Shown piece after piece: positions 12,401 through 24,340 of a stretch of 64,000 nt of DNA. How positions within the stretch are numbered: position 1 is the first letter of the stretch; the number at the start of each line of letters is the position of its first letter. Origin of the DNA: Casuarius casuarius (lineage: Eukaryota > Chordata > Aves > Casuariiformes > Casuariidae); contig PTFA01000005.1 of the NCBI GenBank assembly GCA_003342895.1, positions 3,221,988 to 3,285,987 on the forward strand, given 5' to 3'. The notes under the pieces are model-generated. The model was not told the origin of the DNA. It made no database searches and saw nothing but the letters and a program-made list of their open reading frames with translations. The position numbers were made by a program, and so were the translations under genes.

Positions 12401-15400
12401 CTTGACATCCACCTGCATAACAGAGGGCTGACCACTACAGTGCTATCTGCTTCACCTGTGGGCATCTCCAGTGGCCTGCAATATAAATAGGCGGTACAGC
12501 AGAATAACCAACAATAAAAACTCTCTGTAGGGAAACCTGACATTACTCCTCTGCATTTCTGTTCTGCATCTCATGCAGCTAACTGTGGAACATCATCCCA
12601 GCTGCAAGCACATCCAAAGTGAGTTTCCTCACTGGTATGAGCTTAGATTGCTACATACAAGACTTAAGCATGCNTGTAAGTCCCTCAAACTCAAATTTTA
12701 AAATGGTGTTATGACAGAAAGATATTTTCTTTATAGAAATAAGCAATAGCATGAATGAATGACAAAATCCTGACATGCTTTAATATATGGAGGTAACTTA
12801 GGAATACTCATTTTCATATATAACTAAAGGTTAGTACTGAGGATTTAATGGTTTTGTAAATGCTGTTGATTTTGTGGTATTAATGTCAAATGACATTTTT
12901 ATACTCTGCTATAACAGTATATATTCTGGGTAAAGCACTGTCATCTCTCGCAGAAATGAACTGACAAAAAGCTTCACCCTGTTATAATGAGCAGGGCAGT
13001 AAGAAAGAGATGTTTAGTAAATGACTGTATCATGAAGATACTTGTACTGGATTTACTTGTGAACACTAGCCCTAAAATGCTTTTGGCTTGTATTAATTTG
13101 GCACTGGGATGATAGGTTTCCACATGTAGTGTAAAGAAAGGGTCTTAGGGGAAAAAAGGAGTAAAATGATGAGTCCTACTGCTGTCTGGTAGGGATGTGT
13201 TTTGCACTGGGTGAATACAAATGGTTTTAAGCTTTGCTGTGCTTCTGGGATATTTTGCTCCAACTGAGGTATGAAACTGCAGGGATTTTTCTGTAATGTT
13301 GTGACCATCACCAAGCATACTCCATTGGTCTGTTTGTTGGGAACAGGAGGAATGTCAAGGAGATGTGTGGTAACATGGATGGTGGCCTGATGTATGGATT
13401 CTGTAGCTGCAAGCGTTCTTTCTCTTGTGTCGGTCAGACGTCTTCATGCGGTTGTTTTCAGATTTCATCAGAAGACACTGTCTTTCTGTAGCCTTCTCTG
13501 CTTTATAAGTCTTCCTTGGTTGTTACAGACATTTATTTTTAATTCTGACATGAATACAGTTTGTGGAAAGCAAAATCTGGATTGAAAATGCACTGTTTTA
13601 CTGCTTGCAGCTTCCATTTTGAAAAATCAGCAGTGAGTGAGGGGTCAACTCTTGGTGAAAAACTTGAAATTAGCAAGTAGGTATATTTTTAGAGGAGTCC
13701 TTGGCTTAGTCAGGCTGAGATGTCCCTTTAGTTATGACTCTAGACAGTGTCTTAATGAGACAGAGTCTGGTAAAATATCTTGAGGGTAAAAGTTGGTAAC
13801 AGCCTACTAATGCTTTCTTATTTGATTAATAAGCTGCAAGTGTGAATTTTGTTCTGGTAACAGGTATATAATTTAAAGCAGAAAATCACTTCACCCTGAG
13901 GGATCAGAAAGCTTTTCTGCATGAGCAATGCATGAGGAGGTGAGGAACATAAAATCCCCTTCTAGCTCAGGGCCAGGATGTTACATTAACATGTAGCCCA
14001 TGTCCTCGAAACATAGGCATGTATTATCTCCTGGGATAGCCACAAGCTGTGACATCAGTAAGATATCTACACCCTGGGAAAGAGTCTATTTTTTCCCAGA
14101 CAGACAAATGATAGCAGAAGTACAGCAAGAAAACTCATCATGTGATGGTATCTGTTCAAGGGTTGTTGAGACTGTTTCACAAGCAGAGCACAGAACGCCC
14201 CCAGTAACACCTGACTGTAGCTCCCATACCCTGAGCTCATGTGTGGTTTTCATGCTCTCAAGGGTTTTTTTAATCATTTAGCAGGAGAGAAATCTCTAGC
14301 AGGAGGCAAAGGGAGTTTCTATTCCAGCAGTTGACAGTCCATTCTTCTGGCAAGCAATGCATCCAAAAGAAACTTCAGGTTTGGTTTCCTCCCAGGGCTG
14401 TGGGGAATACCCACTTCTTGTATTTCTTGCTGATTTTCTTGCTCTTATTTTCTACTGACTTCCAGGGTCAGCTACACCAGACTCCATCCACTCAGTCCTA
14501 TGGCTCCTGTTTCGTGACTAGTGTTAAGAAAACCCATCAGCTTATTAGCATAGGCTTACATGCCTTAAATTGCTGTGTTTGAAGCTTCCTATTATATTCA
14601 GTTTTCCTTAGGTGAAAAACATTTAAGTTTCTTTTGTTAGGATGCCTAAAATAGACTTTTTGTTTGTTTGTTTGTTTTATACAAAAGGCCTGTGAGCCTT
14701 AAGGCTTTGCGATAGAGTGGATTAGACACTTAAAGCATTACTACCTACACTCCTGGTTCTTTACAGAAGCACCACCTTGACTAAATTAGACCATGTTAAT
14801 AGGAAATAGCACAGCAGAACAGAGCTCTGAAAGGGGACATAACAGAAGTGAGAAATGGACCAGAACTTCCCAATAAAATGAGTTTAACCACAAACAACTA
14901 AGTATATCCACATGCCTACTTGGGACACTTGCTTTATGTATTCATGTTAAGATTACGGAAAAAGAATTCTGCTCTGAAATAATTTTTCTCTGGTGCTGAA
15001 TTCTGTTCCTCCACTGGTCCTTTCAACAGGGAACAGGGTTTCTTTTAAGAGCTCAATGGTGGGTTGTTTAAGTAGTCATCTCTGGGAGACTGGCCACCAG
15101 TTAGCAGGGTCACTAACACAGACTTAATCTCCAGCTGTCATTTGTAGCTCCTAAGTTGTATCTAGCACATACATAAGTTTCTGAATTCCTTGTGTCCTGT
15201 GTATAAGAGTATGTGCAATGTGAGAACATCTGCTTCGTTCAGGTTAAATGATCAAGGACCTTTTCAGTGCAGAAGGGATAATAAGTAAAGGGGGAAGCCA
15301 AAACCAAAACACAAGGAGAAACAAAACTGATGGACAAGGAATAACAGAGACAATGACAAAGAGCAAAAGCCTCCAGCCACTAATTGTTGGGCCATTAGGA

Positions 15401-15599
15401 AACTACAGGGACAGTTCTGGAGAGGGCCAACCTGGACTTTGTAACTGATATGAAGGGAGGAAGAAGCTGAACATGAGGATGAGGATTTGGGATATCTGAG
15501 GGAGGCCTGTGGGATCTCTTTCTCAGGGATGTGTGGGGAAGGGGATCGGGGAGGACTGAGGAGGGTGGAGTAGGGAGGAGGGGTGTGAAAGTGGTGTGA
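9495..15599. other. Intergenic, no gene recognised
   Basis: AT-rich and mostly featureless. There is an A/T-rich stretch near 10380-10400. A TATA-like 'aatataaatagg' near 12480 lies close to an 'aataaaa' near 12513, which might be an LTR relic but is too weak to call. 'tttgtttgtttgtttgtttt' at about 14659 is a short (TTTG)n run. No protein-coding signal is visible. Confidence 0.5.
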
Positions 15600-16440
15600 A
15601 AGGCACCAGTCGTGTGCAAGCCAAGGCTGCTCAGCTCACTTGTCTGACTGGGCTCTGTGCCTGAGCACTGCAGCTTACCCTGCCTACTTACTAAATTCTT
15701 TTTTAACTGACTTTCTGTGTAATCTCACTCCCTGTCCCCTGTGCGAGTGTTGTAAGGCCCAGATGCCAGCACCTGGAGAGACACGAGCAAACGAATCTGG
15801 GGCCAGCGCCTGGAGTCAGAGCTTGGGCGATGGTGGCTCTGTGTCCATGGAGCCAGCAGCAGGGGCAAGAGGGGTCCTGGCACCAGCAGCTGACACAAGA
15901 CCAGGCTCATAGGGCCTGTGTGTCAGGGTGCTGGCTATGGCAGGGCCAGAATGTTTGTAATTTCCCCTAACCTGGTGTGTGGGGGGTGTGTAATTTGCTA
16001 GCAAACTTCAAACTGGACTAGGCAGCAGGTATCCAAGGGATGCACAAATGTGCATGTGTATGTGAAGCAGTGAGTGAGGGCATGTGCACTTTCACTGATG
16101 AACTTCGATCTTCGCTAGCCAGAGACGAGGAGAGAAGGATGGTGACTTGGCTGTCTGTACTGATGTTTGTGTGAGTTCTGGTAGTGTTATATGTGGGTGT
16201 TGTTTAAGACAGTCCCTTGTCTGTGACAGCCTGTGTAACCAGCCGTGTTAGTGTCCTCTGTGTGTGTGCCCCTGCGATACACACTCAGGCTCGCTACTCA
16301 TTGAACTTTCAAACGGGAGAGCAGCAGTGTCCAGCAGCCTGGGAGGGAGAGACCCCCAGGTCTCCAGGTTGGGCTTCAGTGGCTGGGCAGGAGGGATCCC
16401 CAGTGTCCCCACTGGAGGCAGTAGCCTTTGTAACATCCCT
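15600..16440 (+). repeat. GC-richer segment, possible LTR-derived repeat
   Basis: This block is clearly richer in GC than its surroundings and has a sharp right edge, where AT-rich text resumes after about 16440. Its right part (about 16250-16400: 'gatacacactcaggctcgct', then purine/C-rich 'gggagggagagaccccca') resembles the 3' ends of some avian endogenous-retrovirus LTRs as I remember them. I see no polyadenylation signal at the expected place, no primer-binding site and no target-site duplication, so the family is undetermined. It could equally be a decayed CpG-rich element. Confidence 0.3.
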
Positions 16441-17199
16441 TAACACTTTGTGCATCATATATTATTTACTTACCATAACTCCAGTCAATTAAAATTCTGG
16501 AAAATTAATTGCTGCAAACACCAGGTTTCTCTAGGGCAGGTTGGCTGAACTCTGCATTCCCAGCTTATGTCCAGGAGTCAACCATGAATGTGGCAGTTGT
16601 TCTCTTTCCAGCTAGATAAATACTGTAGCCTATGGAACAGTTTTTTCCCTCTGAATTTCTGCAGAGGGTCATTCCANTGGTTATTAAAATGGAGATTTCT
16701 ATTAAAAACAACCTTGCAATGCAATCTTACAAAACCTTTTGATAGAGCCTTTGATGTGAATGCAGAAGCACAGTTAATGAAGAAAAGCTGGTATGCATAA
16801 TCTGCTGGTTATTTGCAAACTAAACAATGTTTAACGCCTCACTCACCCTTTCTGCTGTATGTCAATGGCCTCATATTCCTCCTTTATGTCTTCTGATAAG
16901 TCATTTTTCCTTCTTCCTCAGTTTTTGTAACAGAAAATCTGAAGGCAGCGGGAGGTCAAAAACCCATGGTATGGAAAGGGGACCACTGAGCCGAGATGGA
17001 CCAGTAATCGAATTGCCAACCTAGTACAAACATGTTTANCATTTCTTCTGATGAGACAGAAATTAACCAGATCACTAACTTAGTATTATTATAAATGTAA
17101 AGCAGTAACCTAATTGCTGGTCTGACATTAATATATTTAGCGAATTGCTGATTTAACAACTTTTGGCCTTTAACAACAGGTCATAGGGAAGATGATGTA
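16441..17199. other. Intergenic, no gene recognised
   Basis: AT-rich spacer between two LTR-like blocks. No feature is supported. Confidence 0.45.
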
Positions 17200-18010
17200 C
17201 TAACACTGTGGTTAAAACAGCTGCAGAGAAAGGATGAAGTGGCCAGTTATTTCTGGGTCACTCTGGGGAGCTGATGCCCAGGAAGGCAACTGCAGGACGT
17301 AGGTGGAGTGACCCCTTACCTTTGGGCTGGATTCAGAGCTGATTCCCCAGGCACAATAAGCAATCTGGCTGTGTAAATGAGGAAGTACAGGAGGCCACAA
17401 GTCACAGAAATGGAGGCGATAAAAGGGAAAATCAAAGACTAAGAGGTAGGCCCGGCAGAATAGGATCAGTGTTGAAGACCCCACTGGCTGGGAATCAACA
17501 GATACAGAGGCAAACCTCTCCAGGCCACCTCCACACACGAGGTGGGACACCCCTGGGCCTGCCGTGGCACAGGTGTGGACCCTAAGGGCCAACAAATGCA
17601 TCTTGCAGACCTTAACAGACAGGGAGAACTCAGGATTTTGAGACTGTTTCTCAAGATTATAACACCATTCTGCTAATATGCATCGTACCCGTATGCTCCT
17701 AAGTTTATCGTTGTTACATACTGTTAAGGTTAGGTGAGCGTAACTGAAACAATTGTGTGTCATAATTTCCTTAACCCTGTAGTATTTGAGTTTACGGGGC
17801 AACTTCTCAGAGCAGGAAACTCCAAACAGTGTGGGGCTGAAGCCTGAAGAGGCAGAGATACCATACGGAAAGAAAGAAAAGCAGCCAGTGTGCTTAACCT
17901 GTTAGAGCTGTCTGTGAAAACTGGAGGGGTGTCAGAGGACACCTGTGTCACATACAATAAACCCTTAAAGACATTTATTCTGCATCTGTCACAGCCCAGG
18001 AACTTCTCTC
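17200..18010 (+). repeat. Possible solo LTR-like segment
   Basis: An AATAAA at 17956-17961 is followed within 50 bases by 'tctgcatctgtcacagccc', an arrangement like the R-U5 end of an LTR. The block is compositionally distinct, and its antisense strand is open for 196 codons (17212-17802) with no recognisable protein. Neither terminal TG...CA with target-site duplication nor gag/pol remnants were found. Any retroviral origin is therefore inference, and a nonautonomous repeat is an alternative. Confidence 0.3.
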
Positions 18011-21000
18011 TTTTCCCTATAGTAAGGTAGAAGCATTTTCCNGAAAGAAAGGAAAGGAGACATCCTGCAGTCACTGGTTGACAATGGAGAACTAGCCTTG
18101 CTGGGAGTCACACTAACCCAAAGCAAAAGTGATTATTAGACAAGAAGGTTAAGATGGAGAAAATGAAGTTATTTTAAAAAGGGGAGTCAAAAAGGAGCAA
18201 TCCCAAAAGAACTGATTGAAAAAGGCAGAAAGTGTGTAGAAAGAAATGGTTTAGCTGTGTTATGTCCACTGAAATTGCAATGTAGTGTTAGGCTGAGCTC
18301 TGGATATAATGATTAAATCCACTAGATGACAGTGTGGAGATTGCATTCTGTGCTGCAGCAACATCTGTCCTGCTCTTTATGGGCCTGTTGCTGTTGTCTC
18401 ACTCCACTGCTTTAAAATCAAAGCTTGAAACATGCCCCCTCTCATGCCCGGGTTTGTAGTGTCATCCATGGAGAGAAGAAGAACTTGGTAGGTACAGGTA
18501 ACGAATGTAACATTGGCGTTGGAGAAAGGATTGTCACTTCTTTAGCACTGGCTGTTTTTTCTTTAGCCTAGAGATCTGAGGGCTTGGATTAAATTGGGGA
18601 GTGATGATGGAAAGTAAGTTAATGGACAACCACCATCTCTCTGCTGTGCCTTGCAGCTTTGCAGACAATTCTGCCCTTACTGGCACACTACGAGCTCCCC
18701 CCCTCGCTCCCTCGGTGCATTCCCGCAGTGCGCGGTGCCTGACCCAGCAGTCCACCAGAGACCGCCAACCGATACAGCAGAGAAAAAGCTGGAAGGAAGG
18801 GGCCAGAAGACAGTGAGGTGACAAGGACTATAATTTTGGCTTCAGTTTTGCAAGAGGTAATGAGCAAAGCAGGTGCGAGCACCCAGGAAACAGAGCAGGT
18901 TTCCTTTCACCAAACTGGTATTGCCACATGGCCTCTTTCTATCTAGTGACCCTGTGTACAGGTAGTATCACTGCAGCTGTAGTGTGAAGGACCACTAAAA
19001 GTTGCTACTAAATATTTAATACACAACTGAGATTTACAATTACAAGAAAAAGAAAATAGAAACAAAGACTGTATGTGGATCAAAAGCAGTACAAAGTAAG
19101 TTAATGTAAATCATGCTATATTTATGTAATGTAACTTTTATGGCAACACTATCTGTTTTGAAAATGTGCTATCATTATTCAGGTAAAATATAGCCTGAGT
19201 CTGCAAATCCTGGTTGTTGTGATTAGCTTTGCTGTAAGTTGAGAGATGTGATCTTTATCACTTAGCCCTCTCAAATACCCTTCAGTTTGTAGGGCATCAC
19301 CCGTTGTCATCCCAAGGTTGTCCAGGTTTCACATTGGCTCCATGTGTTGCTCTGCCTCCCTCTCCTGCAACATTAATGTGGAAATGTGCTTGTGTCAGAG
19401 AGCAGGACACCCAGAGGGCAGCTTTGGGAGCTGCACACTAACAGGAAGAGTATGGAGTGAAGCACGAACAACTTGTGTGCCCCTTGAAAAGGGGAATATG
19501 AGTGCACTCTGTCTAAATGTGTGAGAGGGGTGAAGGTTAGCCGGGATGTCAAAAGAAGCTGCACAAACCCAGCTGGGACCAGAGGTAATACTCTCCCTCT
19601 GAAGCCCAGAGCCAGCTCACTGCTAGGTNCCACCTGAACTGGCAGGTTGAAGGCAATGTGGTTATGCCCATCTGGTTTTCAGTCGTGCTCTTGCAGCCCA
19701 ATAACCCCTGATGGGTTACAACAGCGTCTTCCCACGGGGCCTCCCCGGGGGCAGAAGCACTGCTGGGCACTACATTGGGCACGAACCCTCCAAGTGCTGG
19801 CCATGCTGTCNTGGGGATAAGGTGATAGCCCTCTTCCCTTCTGTCTCTTCCCTACTAAAAAATGGCTTCGCTCAAGAGACATGAAATATTAATCTGTTTA
19901 TGCCATTTATTGTAGCGCAGCTTATCATCCACTGGAATCCCAAAGTGCCCTCAATTCTCTCTCAGCCACAGCACTGCCGGATATGTATGCCTTGCAATTG
20001 GCATTTGGCACTTGTCCCAGTGATTTTATAACACCCAGGGTTTCAGGATTTCTGTTTCATGTGCTGGAGAAACATGTCCTTATATGGGATAATATGAAAT
20101 TCCACAAGTGAGAACAAGTGGACTTTCTTTTGCTCTGCTTTTTCTTACCATTTAGGGAAGATTTGTCAGCCTAATTCTCCTTACCATCCTTTCTGTAAAG
20201 AGATAGAGGAAAAGAAATACTGTGAGTGATCTCACTTAATAACCACCAATCTGTGAGTCTTTCATGGCCTTTGGATCAGGCAGCTGTGCAAAAAAGAATT
20301 TAAAATCAGGACCTTTGTGATCGTCTTTTCCTTCTAAATTAACCTTATATTGCAATTTCATGAACAATTATTTCAGTCTCTTTACTTCTCAACTCAGTAT
20401 TATTTATCATTAAAGGCTGCTTTGAACATAAAACTGTTAGGATGCCCTTTATTAGACTGGCTTACTGCAGCTCTCTTTCTAATGAATTTTTTGCTTTATG
20501 ACTTACTCACTGAGTTTGGGCTCTTATTTTAAATCATGCAATTGATTCAGTGTTCAAAGCCAGTTTATCGGACCATATCTTCATGAAATTGCCTGCCAGT
20601 GGAGAAGCCTAAGCAATGAAAAATTAGGATGGAAAACAAAGTAACCTTGTTATTTTTTAAATTGTCCAACATTTGGGGTCTGCTTCTGCAACCCTTAAAC
20701 CAGCGGAGGGAGGGAGGGGTACTGAGCAAGGTTTTACTTACTGATCACATCTCAGTGAGCTGTCAGTGGCCCCTGGATCAGGCTCCAAGAGCAAGCATAA
20801 AANTGGGTCCTCTGTGACTTGTATATGGGTCTTGGTTTGAAGGTTTTTAAGAGAGGACCACTGACTGCAGACACGGACAGTGCGTACTGGGGGGAGGATT
20901 TTCAGTGGCAAACAGAGATTCTTGCAGCACTGAATGCTCCACACCTTTGACGCCATTTCTGAGGACCAGCATTGCCTCTGCAGCAGTGCAATTTGGGGAA

Positions 21001-23879
21001 TTAGCAGTACTTATTTGCTGGGCCAGCATGGGGCACATCTGCCTTGCACAACAGCACCAGATACAGAGATGCCTGGGAGAGCTGTGATCCAACCAAAGAA
21101 CCCAAACGGTGCACTGCAGAGCTGTGTGGAGGGGTGAGCCAGGCTCCTCAAAGCAGTGCAGCCCCCAAAACACAGCTGATCTGCTTTCAGTTCCCCCAGT
21201 CACTCACCTGGTGCTACGCAGCTGCACCATGTACCATTGTATAGTGTTACCGTGCCCACACCGCCAAAGCAAATTGCTGCCCCAGAAAGGTCATCTGCTT
21301 CCAGCCTAGCAAACCCGAAAGCAAGCAGTCCTCTGGGACTCCTGCGGTGATGAAATCACAGGTGGAGACAGTCCTTTATTTTCCACTGGGAATATTCCAA
21401 CATGACCTCCTCTTAAATAGCCTCAGTACATCCCTTCCTCCAGTGCCTTCCAGAAGGGGGAAATGAGCCAAGGGACTGTTGTGGGAATGGCCTGGAGCTG
21501 CCCAGCTTTCCTGCACACTTTGTCATGTGGCAGACTCCCTCTTTTTATCTTTGTGGTGAGATGTCTGTAAATGCCTGCACTGTATATTCATTTTGTCGGT
21601 GGAGCGTACGGGGAGTGTAATAAGCCCCAGGAAAGCCATCGTTCCCAGTGGGTAACTGTGTGGTGAGTTATCGTGTCTAGCAATATATGATAGGCATGAT
21701 AGCATAATGATAGCAAAAAATGCCTTCCTCATATAGCAATGAGAGGAATTTTACAAGTTTTTATAACTGAAACAATAATGATGAGAGACATAATCTCAAA
21801 GAATAAGGTTATGATAGGCACTAGAGGGAAAACATTTGTTTTGCATTAGCTAGCCTGGTCTTTCCACTGGTGAAGTAGACACCAAGGGAAGCTAGGAGGG
21901 CCTCAGAGCCTGGCACATTTAAAACTGTGCTGGACCCAAAGCAGGACATTTGTAATCTTGCTTTGTCTTAGACCAAGAGAACATAGTGCAACAGGTCTTC
22001 ATAATAATTTATAGCTCTGCAATTCGGTGAGTGAAATAACTGGATATTTGAAGGGCGTTCTGCCCTCTCTGCCCAGCTCACGCAGGAGGTCGGCAAGGCA
22101 GCATTTAAACACAGCAAAGATTAAATTTGCCAACAAGTCAGCTAGCAGCAACACTAACCAAGCAACGTGCTTCAGGGGTACATTAGCCTCTCTTTCCTCA
22201 TTGTGCCTTTTGACAAATAACACGCCCAGCCTTGTGTCAGATGGTGGGAGCAAGAGTTGTGCCTGGTGGCTGTCTGAGGAGGGAAAGGCCAGGAGTGATC
22301 TGTATATGGGATATCTGCAGTTCTGCAGTCAAGGGTAAGAGAAGTTTACTTGCTTCAAAAGTAGGCAAACTCGGGTCTCACCACCTGGACCATTAAATGG
22401 GGAAGTGTGCATGTTTTTATTTTCCAATGCAAGGTTGTGCCTTGGAGCTGAATTCCTGCGAGCCGGGGTAAGGCACAGGTCCTGCCTGCAGGACTGAAAT
22501 GCTGCTGCCTGCCCATGTCTCAACCCCACACACCAGCTGCAGATGTTAGGCAAAGGGAGCCATGGCACAGCCTGACACGCAGTGTCAAACGTGTCCCCAG
22601 CAAAGCCAGATTTTGAAGCTGGGTCCTGCCCATATGGTCTAGCTAAGCATAGTAGCTTTAGCACTATCAATTCCACACATGGAGCAAACAGTTCATTAAA
22701 CTGCTTTGGTTTTGTGGTTAGTTAGGTGTCACCTTAAGGTTCATATAGATGAAAGATGCTAAGCTGTGTGAGGTGGTTTGATGTTTTAAAATTTGCTACA
22801 TTTGTAATGTCAATGGAAGGGTGGGGGCGTCACATGGAACAAGCCATCAAGACCAGNTAGTATGATTTTACTGGCATGATCACTTGATGCTCATATCCTA
22901 CCATGTAGGTGTGGTATAGATTTAAAAAAGCCTATAGTATTCCTTGGCATCTTCTGACACATAAATCACACATCCCATAGCTGAAGAACAACTGGTCTTC
23001 CTGTTCAGGGTAACTGGTTGGAAATGGCATCTCTTTCTTGCCTGTGTAATCATTTCTTATGCAGAAACCCAGTGATGAACTTGCTTAGGGACTGGTCGTA
23101 GAAGACTTCTTATTGTATCAAACAACTCAAATTAAATATAACCCAGAGCTCATTCTAGAAGATAACAGGGGAAGAGGAGAAAAGTCACAGGGCTGTTTTA
23201 GAAATGCTTGAGGAGCACTTCCCTGGTGAGTGAGGGGCTGGAGCTAAGTTTGTGTCTCATACTCAGAGTAGAGGCCTTGTCAGACCTGCACTGCTAAGAG
23301 TTACAGCAGCAGTTATGCCAATGTCTAGTTTCACGCATGCCTCAGCTGTCTGTAAGCAGGAACAGAATATGACCCTTTAATAAATGAAAATTCCACATGG
23401 TAAAACCTCTTGGTGTTTATAGATCAAGAACTATCACATTAAAGTACTTCCTGAATGTACGCTTAATTTTGGGTATTCTTGACTTTGCAAGGCATGTCCT
23501 ATTGTAGTGCAGTGACATATTGTGGCGTGTCACTCAATGAGCATCTGGGATTAGAGCTAAGTGGTTTTACATGTACGATGAACGCTGGACAACACTAAAC
23601 AATGAACACCAGACCATCTACAAGTATAACAAAGCTAAGAAGTACAGTAAAGCTAGAAATATAGCAGAAATAAAAATATATATATGTGTCAGAGCTCTAC
23701 GGTTAAGCCATGGATGCATAGTATAATGACCGTTCTCACCCTTTCCGTGTCCTTATGGGCCACCCCTCCAGTATAGTTTTCCCCAGATAGTTCTCACCAT
23801 GCTTGAGCTGCGCTAAGGTGATTCATGTTCTCCCTGGCAGCTGGCATCAGGGGCATCCCCACTGATGGGTGGGTTGTTG
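18011..23879. other. Intergenic, no gene recognised
   Basis: Mixed composition. GC-richer patches occur at about 18640-18800, 19320-19850 and 20690-21340, each giving overlapping short frames on both strands (up to 118 codons) without recognisable domains. None shows an exon-like frame bounded by good splice sites. Confidence 0.45.
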
Positions 23880-24340
23880 GGTCTGCAGGCCAGCTGAAGG
23901 TGAGTCCGAGTCCACACAGAGGTATGTGGCTTACTTTCTTTTATCTTTATTGGGCTTAGTTCATTTGAACAATGCTAGACCACAGTTGCACAACANAACA
24001 GATGGCCTCAGCCGATAAGAGTATGGTCAACAGTATGGGCAACAGATAACAGTACGCATATTCAATAAGTAGCCCAGTGCAAAGCTCCATAGGACCTAGA
24101 TGCTTACAGTGCCGCTTCCTCTTTGCTGACTAGGTTTGTTCAGTGCTCATGGGGTCATTGGAGGGCTACAGTAACCCCTAAGCGTGGTGACTCTGGCCGT
24201 GGCACACCCGGGTTTCCTTAACTCTTGGGGAGCACCCCAGAGCAAACCCTTCTTCTATGGGCTGTGCCATCCTGAGTCCCACGCTTGCTTGTGCAGCACC
24301 TATCACATAGGAAGTTGCAAATACTTCTTGACTGCACAAT
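23880..24340 (-). repeat. Possible LTR-like segment, minus strand
   Basis: Read on the minus strand, an AATAAA (complement of 23946-23951) is followed by 'ccacatacctctgtgtgg' and a CT-rich run, as in the polyadenylation/U5 part of an LTR. The body to about 24340 has higher GC than the AT-rich flanks. No termini or coding remnants were found, and the family is not identified. Confidence 0.28.

Noticed and set aside
12360..12545. TATA-like and AATAAA-like motifs as a promoter or LTR
   Set aside because: Motifs this short are expected by chance in AT-rich DNA, and no element ends or downstream gene were found.
17212..17802. 196-codon minus-strand frame
   Set aside because: No recognisable domain; it lies antisense within a compositionally distinct, possibly LTR-derived block.
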